Origin: Acinetobacter calcoaceticus | GTDB taxonomy: Bacteria; Pseudomonadota; Gammaproteobacteria; Pseudomonadales; Moraxellaceae | Direction of reading: 5' to 3' | NCBI RefSeq assembly: GCF_016508255.1 | Contig: NZ_JADVKT010000011.1 | Span: 1-64,000 of the forward strand | DNA: 64,000 bases | Shown: piece by piece, positions 45,800-52,740 of the stretch | Numbering within the stretch: the first letter of the stretch is position 1 | Layout of the letters: each line of letters begins with the position of its first letter | The notes under the pieces: model-generated | Database searches by the model: none | Told to the model about the DNA's origin: nothing | The model's input: only the letters and a program-made list of their open reading frames with translations | Program-made: the position numbers and the translations under genes

Positions 45800-47140
45800 A
45801 TGAACAATGATATCTCTATATCGGAAGTAGAAAAGTCAACGATCCGTAAACTTTCGTTTCGTATTCTTCCCTTCCTCATTCTTTGTTATTTCATCGCATA
45901 TATTGATCGGGTAAACATTGGTTTTGCCGCGTTAACCATGAACCAAGAAATTGGTTTAACCGCAACTGCCTTTGGTTTTGGTGCTACCTTATTTTTTATT
46001 GCATACGTCATATTTGAAATTCCTAGTAACATGGCAATGGAAAAGCTGGGTGCACGTATCTGGATTGCCAGAATCATGATTACTTGGGGGATTGTGAGTT
46101 GCTGTACAGCCTTCATTATCGGCCCTATTTCTTATTCAATTTCAAGATTTTTACTCGGTGCTGCCGAAGCTGGATTTTTCCCGGGTGTATTACTGTATTT
46201 AACGCTCTGGTTCCCTAAACGATATATGGCCCGAATCGTTGCTGTATTTATGGTTGCCATTCCTTTATCTAACTTTATTGGTTCGCCTTTATCTGCTTTA
46301 TTGTTGGGTTTACATGGCCTACTTGGGTTAAGTGGATGGCAAGTTCTTTTAATTCTTGAAGCATTACCCGCGATTCTTCTTGGTTTATTGTGTCTTGTAT
46401 GGCTGCCTAATACAGCAACTAATGTTAAATGGTTAAGTAAAGAAGAAAAGGAATGGCTCTCAAGCACCTTAACTTTTGAAAAAAACCAACTGTTAAATTC
46501 TGAAAAAGAAGACAGTGCCGAACAGAAAAAGAGTAAGTTCAAGCTTCTTATTACCAATAAATATTTATGGTTCTTCGCAATTATCTATGCAGGAAGCTCA
46601 GCAACCAGCAATATTTTATCGTTATGGATGCCTCAAATACTAAAAGCTTTCCATCTGACTGCCATGGAAACAGGCCTTTTAAATATGATTCCATTTGGTT
46701 TGGCTTCTGTTTTCATGATTGTTTGGGGCATACATGCCGATAAAAGTGGAAATAAGAGCCTAAATACGGCTATTCCATTATTTGTAACGAGTTTTGGTTT
46801 GCTCCTGACTCTTTTTACCTCATCTTTAACCTTGAGCTTAGTCTTATTCTCTATCGTTTTGATGGGTAATTATGCAATCAAAGGCCCTTTCTGGGCATTA
46901 GTTTCTGAACGCTTACCGCCAACTCTGGTAGCTGTAGGCATTGCAGCGGTCAATACCATCGCGCATATTGGTACGGGTCTCATGAACTCTATAATGGGAG
47001 TAGTGAAAGATTATTCAGGTAGTTTTCCTGTTTCTCTTTTACCGTTATGCATTCTGACCTTTATCGGTGCCGTAATTGCATTATATTTGGGAAGAAAACC
47101 GACTTTACCTAAAGCACAAAAGGTTCAAAAGGTTGTTTGA
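45800..47140 (+). CDS. MFS transporter, anion:cation symporter (ACS) family
   Basis: This 446-aa protein with 12 TM segments contains the ACS hallmark YIDRVNIGFAAL near residue 32 and LGAAEAGFFPGVLLYL near 110. ACS members import glucarate, galactonate, phthalate and tartrate. AAGGAG precedes the ATG. It is the third gene of the GntR-linked operon. A decayed copy of its last 30 codons plus terminator occurs at 56025-56172, beyond the vgrG island. Confidence 0.87.
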   Translation: MNNDISISEVEKSTIRKLSFRILPFLILCYFIAYIDRVNIGFAALTMNQEIGLTATAFGFGATLFFIAYVIFEIPSNMAMEKLGARIWIARIMITWGIVSCCTAFIIGPISYSISRFLLGAAEAGFFPGVLLYLTLWFPKRYMARIVAVFMVAIPLSNFIGSPLSALLLGLHGLLGLSGWQVLLILEALPAILLGLLCLVWLPNTATNVKWLSKEEKEWLSSTLTFEKNQLLNSEKEDSAEQKKSKFKLLITNKYLWFFAIIYAGSSATSNILSLWMPQILKAFHLTAMETGLLNMIPFGLASVFMIVWGIHADKSGNKSLNTAIPLFVTSFGLLLTLFTSSLTLSLVLFSIVLMGNYAIKGPFWALVSERLPPTLVAVGIAAVNTIAHIGTGLMNSIMGVVKDYSGSFPVSLLPLCILTFIGAVIALYLGRKPTLPKAQKVQKVV

Positions 47141-47160
47141 TTTTTAAGGCTTAGATAAAA

Positions 47161-47182
47161 AGAGAGCACCTAAGTGCTCTCT
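47161..47182 (+). terminator. Terminator of the MFS operon
   Basis: Arms AGAGAGCAC and GTGCTCTCT with a 4-nt loop, 20 bp after the MFS stop. A degenerate version is found with the remnant at 56142-56170. Confidence 0.7.
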
Positions 47183-47187
47183 CGTTC

Positions 47188-47424
47188 TCATTGATTTTTG
47201 GATAAGGCAAAGTTTATTGCCCGATCATATGCCTGTTCTTGTAGCTCGCTATATACATAGAAATCCTGCTCTGTCTTGGTAACAGGATTAATAAGTTTCA
47301 TTGACTCATAACTATGAGTATTTAAATCATTAGGATCAACATCAAAAGCTTCTAACTGCTGCTCTCTCCACTCACCACTTAGAACACCACCCACACAAAG
47401 CCATTTTGTTGAATTGTCTGACAT
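47188..47424 (-). CDS. Small hypothetical protein, CVGG/CIGG family member 1
   Basis: This 78-aa protein has a WLCVGGVLSGEW motif near the N-terminus and a YVYSELQEQAYDRAINFAL segment near the C-terminus. It is related to the 76-aa protein at 48768-48998, which has CIGGDLDGE and CAELTYAE in the same positions. AAGGA lies upstream of the ATG. Related small proteins occur in Acinetobacter accessory and prophage regions. The function is unknown. Confidence 0.6.
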   Translation of the reverse strand: MSDNSTKWLCVGGVLSGEWREQQLEAFDVDPNDLNTHSYESMKLINPVTKTEQDFYVYSELQEQAYDRAINFALSKNQ

Positions 47425-47762
47425 ATATAATCCTTATTATTTGAGGTGCTTTTATACCATATCACGACAGCATTTAAGTCAGTTTAATTTTTCATCCCAT
47501 CAAAAAGAAAAAGCTTCGTGTTTAGGAGCTTTATATCTAGTTTTTTTAGTTCATCTTGGCGACTAAATTTAATGTACTTTAGATTTAATACATTTTTCTT
47601 TAAGCTCATCCAAAGCTGACGGCACCATCGGAACAGTCATCATGCTTCTAAAGTGCATTCTTTTAGCAGACTGCCAAGACCAAATCAAAACGCTCTTCCT
47701 GTGCCGTAAGACGTTCGGCAACTAAAATCAACTATTAAAAAACCCACTGAAGTGGGTCATGT
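47425..47762. other. Non-coding, nothing clear except a hairpin
   Basis: No gene is visible. The only structure noticed is the terminator at 47742-47757. Confidence 0.4.
47742..47757 (-). terminator. Terminator of the 69-aa gene
   Basis: Arms ACCCACT and AGTGGGT with a 2-nt loop, followed on the - strand by a run of T. It lies just after the stop at 47763. Confidence 0.75.
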
Positions 47763-47972
47763 TTACTCTATATAATAGCTGTTGCCATCGGAACTATAGA
47801 AAACCAAATTTGAAGTAGGGTAAATAAATTCACCTTTTAACAAAATATATTCAACTTTGGGTCTCTGAACTCTAGATGAATGATTGATTTTATTAGTGTT
47901 TACTTCTGTATAATTTGCCTGTGCTCTTTTTTCTTTACCTTGGAAATCAATAATTGTAATGTCTTTTAGCAT
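47763..47972 (-). CDS. Small hypothetical protein (69 aa)
   Basis: This 69-aa polar protein with good GGAG ribosome-binding spacing before its ATG contains DFQGKEKRAQANYTEVNTN and ends YSSDGNSYYIE. No family, signal peptide or TM segment was recognised. It is part of the AT-rich gene-poor edge of the vgrG island. Confidence 0.5.
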   Translation of the reverse strand: MLKDITIIDFQGKEKRAQANYTEVNTNKINHSSRVQRPKVEYILLKGEFIYPTSNLVFYSSDGNSYYIE

Positions 47973-48325
47973 TCATATGCTCCAACTTAATCATGCATAT
48001 TATGCCTAACGATATTTTTATACTATCAATATTTTGTAGACAACTAGATTGAATTAATTTTTAAAACTTTATTAATCCACTATCTTGGAATCATTTATAT
48101 ATGTGTGCTTTATGTACCCCTACTTGAAATTCGGATGGCGTAATTTCAAAATTTAAAGGATAAGACTCAACAGGTTATATATAATTGATTTTATTTATGA
48201 AATAAGTCGTCGAGATAAAGATCTTTTCTAGGACATATCAACACATATAAGTCTTAAAACTACCGCAATGTAAAGGCTTTTAAAGCGTACTATGAACTCT
48301 CCCTAGTGAAGATAAGAAGATAAAA
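47973..48325. other. Non-coding AT-rich stretch
   Basis: No gene, repeat or recognisable RNA was seen here. Confidence 0.4.
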
Positions 48326-48502
48326 ATGTCAGGTTTTAAAAGTTTTTCTCAAAATACAACAAACAACACTAATATCATCAAAGCTCAAATGAACAAGCAT
48401 TCTTCAGCAACACCACCTACTGAAACTCAGCCTTCACAAGTTCCTGGCACTGTAAAAGATCTGCCTGAGAATAATGAACAACCTGATCCTAATAACAAAT
48501 AA
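48326..48502 (+). CDS. Small hypothetical protein (58 aa), short ORF
   Basis: Read directly from the sequence: ATG at 48326, TAA at 48500-48502, 58 codons. The product is hydrophilic, beginning MSGFKSFSQNTTNN with an Asn/Thr/Pro-rich C-terminal half (PSQVPGTVKDLPENNEQPDP). The SD is weak (AAGAAG). Composition is that of a disordered small protein and codon choice looks real, but no family was recognised. Confidence 0.5.
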   Translation: MSGFKSFSQNTTNNTNIIKAQMNKHSSATPPTETQPSQVPGTVKDLPENNEQPDPNNK

Positions 48503-48767
48503 TTTCTTATTAACAGTGCCTTGGACGTTGTTTTGAGGCTCTGCTACTATAAAGAATAAATTAGTGCACTGATTTATTATAATATTAACTACTTTTATCA
48601 ATTTGATTTGTTTAGTTATTTAAGAAATTACAGCCATTCATTCCAGAAAATTGATATGACTAGTCTCTCAGATATGAGGGGCTTTTTTAATTGTTTTTCA
48701 CTTAACCTACTCACCCTAGTTAGATTAAGCTCACCAAAATTAGCGGGCTTATTTTTTAATATCTGAA

Positions 48768-48998
48768 TTATGAAAGGTATGAATGTTTTTGTGCCAAGTA
48801 ATCATTTGCTATTTTTGTTGTCTCAGCATAGGTCAACTCCGCACAAAGCCAAAAGCGATAAGTGTTTTCACCAATAATGTAACTTTGACGATTGTAAGTA
48901 GATTCCTTACTTGTATCTATTTCACTAGCCTTAAAGAACGTTCCTTCACGGTTATTAACAACTTCGCCGTCTAAATCGCCACCAATACAAATGAACAT
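48768..48998 (-). CDS. Small hypothetical protein, CVGG/CIGG family member 2
   Basis: This 76-aa protein begins MFICIGGDLDGEVVN and contains YRFWLCAELTYAETTKIA, matching the 78-aa protein at 47188-47424 in the CxGGxLxGE motif and the aromatic-Glu-Leu segment. The two are probable paralogues 1.3 kb apart. The function is unknown. The start is supported only by a weak purine stretch. Confidence 0.58.
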   Translation of the reverse strand: MFICIGGDLDGEVVNNREGTFFKASEIDTSKESTYNRQSYIIGENTYRFWLCAELTYAETTKIANDYLAQKHSYLS

Positions 48999-49043
48999 TG
49001 TAATAATCCATAATTTTATGAAGATCAGCTTAACATATAAAGT

Positions 49044-49071
49044 AAAAAGCCCACCTTCCGATGAGCTTTTT
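49044..49071. terminator. Hairpin terminator
   Basis: Imperfect stem (AAAAAGC ... GCTTTTT with internal pairs and two G-U pairs) on either side of a TTCC loop, flanked by A/T runs. The same sequence type recurs at 56261-56288. Confidence 0.6.
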
Positions 49072-49096
49072 ATTTAACTAAAATTATTAATAAGTA

Positions 49097-49237
49097 TTAG
49101 CCTTTAAATTCTGCTAATACAAATTTTTTTACGATTTCATCAAAATTTGAATTTCGAAGAGTTAGCTTGCTATTTTTTATAGTTTTATACCAATAACTGG
49201 CTGCAACTCCCATGCTAATCAAAGCTAACAATTTCAT
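49097..49237 (-). CDS. Small membrane protein (46 aa), short ORF
   Basis: Read directly from the sequence: ATG at 49237 with a strong SD (GAGGTGAG) 5-6 nt upstream, TAA at 49097. The product begins MKLLALISMGVAASYWYKTI, a signal-like hydrophobic helix, then a Lys-rich C-terminus (EIVKKFVLAEFKG). It is possibly a small inner-membrane protein. The strong SD and terminator make a genuine gene likely; the function is unknown. Confidence 0.55.
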   Translation of the reverse strand: MKLLALISMGVAASYWYKTIKNSKLTLRNSNFDEIVKKFVLAEFKG

Positions 49238-49502
49238 TGCTCACCTCACTTATTAGGAAGAGTGGAGTTTAACTTATCATTCACGTTTGTAGTGTTCCAA
49301 CTCGTTTTAGCGAGGTTTCTGTATATATTTAAAGCAATGTGTAAGAAAAAAGCTCACAATTTTAAGAGCCTTCTTTAATGTCAATAATAGTGCAATTTCC
49401 TTAGATTTCGATTTAGCATTTACTCTGTATAGAATGAAATTCTCAATAAATATTCAGATGAACTCTTTTCACTTAAAACAATTATATAAAAGATAAGATA
49501 AA

Positions 49503-49865
49503 TCAATGTTTTCCAAATCTTATACGAAACCCCATAGAATGCCCTTCTTCTTTGATTTTAATAGTATATAAGTATTTAATTTTATTTAGATCTTTTCTCA
49601 TTTCTATATCAATCACTCCATCTTTCTTCTCTCCAGTTATTTCAACTTTATAAGAGTAAAGTGGCCGTTCGGCATCAGTATAAAAATCAGATCCATACTC
49701 CTTAATACTATAGTCTTTAATTTTTCCAAATTTCTCTCTTATGGTTTTATCTGTATATATCACTGACTTAACCCTTTGTGTATTTCCTTTATTATTAATA
49801 AATAAGTGGCCACTTCCAATAATAAGAATAAATACAGTGATTAAAGCGATATTTCTTTTTTTCAT
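49503..49865 (-). CDS. Hypothetical membrane-anchored protein
   Basis: This 120-aa protein has one N-terminal TM segment (MKKRNIALITVFILIIGSGH) and a charged periplasmic domain rich in Lys/Glu (KFGKIKDYSIKEYG..., SYKVEITGEKKDGVIDIEM). The pattern vaguely recalls the Coa1/BF3164-like anchored domains. It is last in the array of AT-rich genes after the vgrG operon. The start at MKKRN is chosen for its signal-anchor; the frame opens 8 codons earlier. Confidence 0.5.
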   Translation of the reverse strand: MKKRNIALITVFILIIGSGHLFINNKGNTQRVKSVIYTDKTIREKFGKIKDYSIKEYGSDFYTDAERPLYSYKVEITGEKKDGVIDIEMRKDLNKIKYLYTIKIKEEGHSMGFRIRFGKH

Positions 49866-49991
49866 CAGGTCTTTCAATTCTATGTACATGTATTTTTAAG
49901 AATATTTATGGAAAAATATTATATCAAATTTTAATGTATTATTTTAAGTTTTAATCTAATACTTAAAGAAATTTAACTAATTTTATTAATA

Positions 49992-50510
49992 CTATGGATA
50001 GCATAGAGTATATTTGAATATATCAGCACTCTTTTGTAAGTAATTTTCCCAATTACTCATTAACTGATTAATATTTTCTGTATAGGAATGTGATGATGGA
50101 TCATATCCATCCGCAGGAGGCATATACTTAATGAAACTATCTATTTCAGCAGGATAATCAAAATCAGCATAAATACTTTCCACTTCACTTAATGGATCTT
50201 CAAAACTTGCGCGATTAATCCAAAGCCAGCTAAGAAGTATATAAAGCCATTTTTCTCTAATCATCGAATCTTCATTAGTCTCTGAACATAATTCATTCAA
50301 AAAGGGAAAGATATCATTTGATTCACTCGGTATAAGGAATGACAGCTCAAGCTCGGCGTTAGTATAGATCTCCGTTAACACAATATTTTCGGCTTTTTTG
50401 ATTGGTAGTTCACAAGTAATCAGGTTATTTTCATAGCCCCATTTGATATCACACCAAGAAAGGTTCACCTTTTCATTAATAAAATCAGCAGGTATTGGAT
50501 ATAAAATCAT
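49992..50510 (-). CDS. DUF2247-like protein, candidate immunity protein
   Basis: This 172-aa acidic protein has Trp-rich helical segments (LSWCDIKWGYENNLIT, KWLYILLSWLWINRASFEDPL, YSWENYL-like end). It resembles DUF2247-type proteins found downstream of secreted toxins. There is no signal peptide. It lies 91 bp after the gene at 50602-51099 on the same strand, in the vgrG-led cluster. The role as immunity protein is inferred from position and composition. Confidence 0.5.
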   Translation of the reverse strand: MILYPIPADFINEKVNLSWCDIKWGYENNLITCELPIKKAENIVLTEIYTNAELELSFLIPSESNDIFPFLNELCSETNEDSMIREKWLYILLSWLWINRASFEDPLSEVESIYADFDYPAEIDSFIKYMPPADGYDPSSHSYTENINQLMSNWENYLQKSADIFKYTLCYP

Positions 50511-50601
50511 CTAATTAAACTTTTGGTAAATGGTTAAAAATAACTATGATTCTACTCTTTATAGTCTATTCAATATAAAAAGTAGTAATCACACTTAAAA
50601 T

Positions 50602-51099
50602 TTATTCTTCCAAAATCAATAACTCATTGTAGCTTAACTTTTTTTGTATAATTTTATTTAATATAAAATCAATTTTTTCTAAAGATGCAGCATTATTAAA
50701 ATCAAACATTATAGATATTTCATTATACCATTCCTCCTCGGGTGCATTATCCATCCACTTATCACCCCATCGATCATCTCTACTGACTTGTACAGAAAAG
50801 AAATTTTCATCAATTTCATTTTCATCTAATTTTCTTGGACCTAAATTTATTACAAGTTCTAGTTTGCTATTAATACACATTAAAGGATAGGCTACCTCAC
50901 CATCAGGATTTCGTCTAAAATCGATAAAATCATATGCATGAGTCCAGTCATTTCTATCTTTTTCAGATATGTATGCTTTTAATAAATTTGTTAAGCAAAG
51001 ATACATAGCAGTATATTCATCATAATTCTTGTGCCAGTATAAAAATGGAAACTTCGGGTGATTTTTAAAAAAACTTACTACATTTACTGAAACTATCAT
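50602..51099 (-). CDS. Hypothetical protein, candidate T6SS immunity protein
   Basis: This 165-aa acidic protein has many aromatic and Asp residues (FYW motifs: FPFLYWHKNYDEYTAMYL, DDRWGDKWMDNAPEEEWYNE). No family was recognised and no signal peptide is seen. It starts 9 nt after the stop of the effector-like gene, exactly where a cognate immunity gene is expected. Acidic charge opposite to the basic effector C-terminus supports that reading, but it is not proven. Confidence 0.5.
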   Translation of the reverse strand: MIVSVNVVSFFKNHPKFPFLYWHKNYDEYTAMYLCLTNLLKAYISEKDRNDWTHAYDFIDFRRNPDGEVAYPLMCINSKLELVINLGPRKLDENEIDENFFSVQVSRDDRWGDKWMDNAPEEEWYNEISIMFDFNNAASLEKIDFILNKIIQKKLSYNELLILEE

Positions 51100-51108
51100 A
51101 ATTTTAAT

Positions 51109-51816
51109 TTAACCTTTTAAAATTTCACCCTTAAGGACATCTAAATCAATTCTTCGACAATCGTCAATTGGAGGGATTACACCAATATAATGCTTACCGC
51201 TAAAACTAAAAGAATGCTTTCCAACAGTAACGCCATATGGTGTTTTTGATTCCATCCACGCTACCTGCGCTTTATATGCTTTGGTAGCTCCTTGATGATA
51301 ATCAATAGGACTTTTAATTTTAGTATCTGGTTTACTATGCCCTTCAAGTTTTAACATAGCTATGCGCATAGAAAGTGCATATTGTTTACATAAAATAAGT
51401 GGTGGTGGAAAAGAATGATTGGTCCACACACTTCCAGCTTCAGTAGCTGTGACGATCATTCTTTTCCCATTCTGGGCTTGAATTCGCCCATTATGTTGCC
51501 CTTTATTACATTCTTTATTAGAGCTATTGCATGACCTTTCAAGCTCTTTCGATTTAGCTTGGCTAGCTTGTAAAGCCTTATCTTTTTCAGCTTGTGTAAT
51601 AGTTGATCTACTATCCTCAATATCTGTAGTAGCCATATCAATTTGTCGATTTAACATCCCTGTAATTGTTCCATCACCTAGCTCAGATGGTGTAAATAAA
51701 CCTGTCAATAATACGCCAATAGGATTAACTCTAGTCCCAACTTTCGCAGCTTCACCAACTTTTTCTGCAGCAACACCCCAACCGCCAAATGAGCCCGCAT
51801 CAATTGCTACTCCCAT
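51109..51816 (-). CDS. Putative T6SS effector of unknown toxin type
   Basis: This 235-aa protein has a Gly-rich N-terminal region (DAGSFGGWGV) and then a NPIGVLLTGLFTPSELGDGT segment of the sort seen between delivery and toxin domains of T6SS/Rhs effectors. The basic C-terminal domain of about 150 residues (Cys-containing, KRMIVTATEAG..., KPDTKIKSPIDYH...) matches no toxin I recognise. There is no PAAR domain. SD GGAG lies 8 nt before the ATG; the start overlaps the upstream gene by 10 nt. Delivery would be through VgrG with the DUF4123 adaptor. Confidence 0.55.
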   Translation of the reverse strand: MGVAIDAGSFGGWGVAAEKVGEAAKVGTRVNPIGVLLTGLFTPSELGDGTITGMLNRQIDMATTDIEDSRSTITQAEKDKALQASQAKSKELERSCNSSNKECNKGQHNGRIQAQNGKRMIVTATEAGSVWTNHSFPPPLILCKQYALSMRIAMLKLEGHSKPDTKIKSPIDYHQGATKAYKAQVAWMESKTPYGVTVGKHSFSFSGKHYIGVIPPIDDCRRIDLDVLKGEILKG

Positions 51817-52232
51817 TTATGGTTCTCCAATGAAGCATAGAACTTTTGACTAGCAGAATTATTTAAACTACTTTCTAGCACTCCTGCTAAAATATCAATT
51901 GCTAAAAAAGGAGGCCATAACCGCTCTTCAAGAAGACTACGGTTCCAAGGATCCTCATCTATATTATTTTTATTTAAAATAAAACAGATTTCTCCATACG
52001 CTGCTCTCCACTTATTATAATCCTCATGATTTTCCATACCATTAAGATAGTTTCTAATTCTTTTTTGAGCAACAATAAGAAATTGAACACCTTTTACTTC
52101 ATCATTACCAAAGTTTTTTTCTGCTAAAACACTATATAATTGCTTTAATCGATTCCAATTCCATAATGCTAATGTTTCCTCACGATCATAAAGAAAAGCA
52201 TCTAAATGTTCTTGCGTAAATTCAATTACCAT
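51807..52232 (-). CDS. Hypothetical protein of the vgrG operon
   Basis: This 141-aa protein has helical, Trp- and Glu-rich sequence (MVIEFTQEHLDAFLYDREE, WNRSLLEERLWPPFLAID). It starts 1 nt after the DUF4123 stop (TGA-T-ATG) and overlaps the effector start by 10 nt, so translation is coupled. Such small genes between a DUF4123 adaptor and an effector may be an additional chaperone. No family was recognised. Confidence 0.5.
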   Translation of the reverse strand: MVIEFTQEHLDAFLYDREETLALWNWNRLKQLYSVLAEKNFGNDEVKGVQFLIVAQKRIRNYLNGMENHEDYNKWRAAYGEICFILNKNNIDEDPWNRSLLEERLWPPFLAIDILAGVLESSLNNSASQKFYASLENHKWE

Positions 52233-52233
52233 A

Positions 52234-52739
52234 TCAATTACTCTTTAAACTTAAATAATTATTATCTGAACTCTGATACCACCAATTCTTAATCGGAGTA
52301 GTTAATAAAATAAAATTTTCTTCATCTAACATTTTATTTAAAATTTTTACAATTGATGGATCATAAAACCTGAACAATGCTAATTCACCATTCGGTAGCT
52401 CTGCTTGTAAAAAAGGCTGCAAATGATTAATTAATTCATATTTAGATAGAGTTGTTTCAATGATAGAAAACATTTCAGAATTATTATTCATTAGTAATTG
52501 CATTTCAATTTCATACTTCAAGTCAGAATTAATACGTATTAATAAGGGAGAGGCTTCTAATGGAGAAGTTTCATCTATAGTTCCCTCAAATAAGTTACCA
52601 ATCTGAACAATTTTTTTTTCGGAATCTTTTTCAGCCAATTTTTTATAAATAAAGGTTCTTTCGCAGCATCAATGAGTAAATAAAAATTAGTTTCTAGATT
52701 ATTGTCAGATATTTGCTCAAGTAGTTCTATACTTTTCAT
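52234..52739 (-). pseudogene. DUF4123-type T6SS adaptor, frameshifted
   Basis: Two overlapping frames together make one adaptor-like protein of about 168 aa. The first (from ATG 52739) starts MKSIELLEQISDNNLETN and continues to LIDAAKEPLFIK. The second continues from TTG 52638 as AEKDSEKKIVQIG... SPLLIRI... FRFYDPSIVKILN, the DUF4123 pattern. The break lies at a run of six A (52639-52644, - strand). One more A, or a -1 slip on A AAA AAT, would join them. The ATG is 1 nt after the vgrG stop (TGA-T-ATG). It may be a real mutation, a sequencing error or programmed slippage. Confidence 0.6.
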
Positions 52740-52740
52740 A

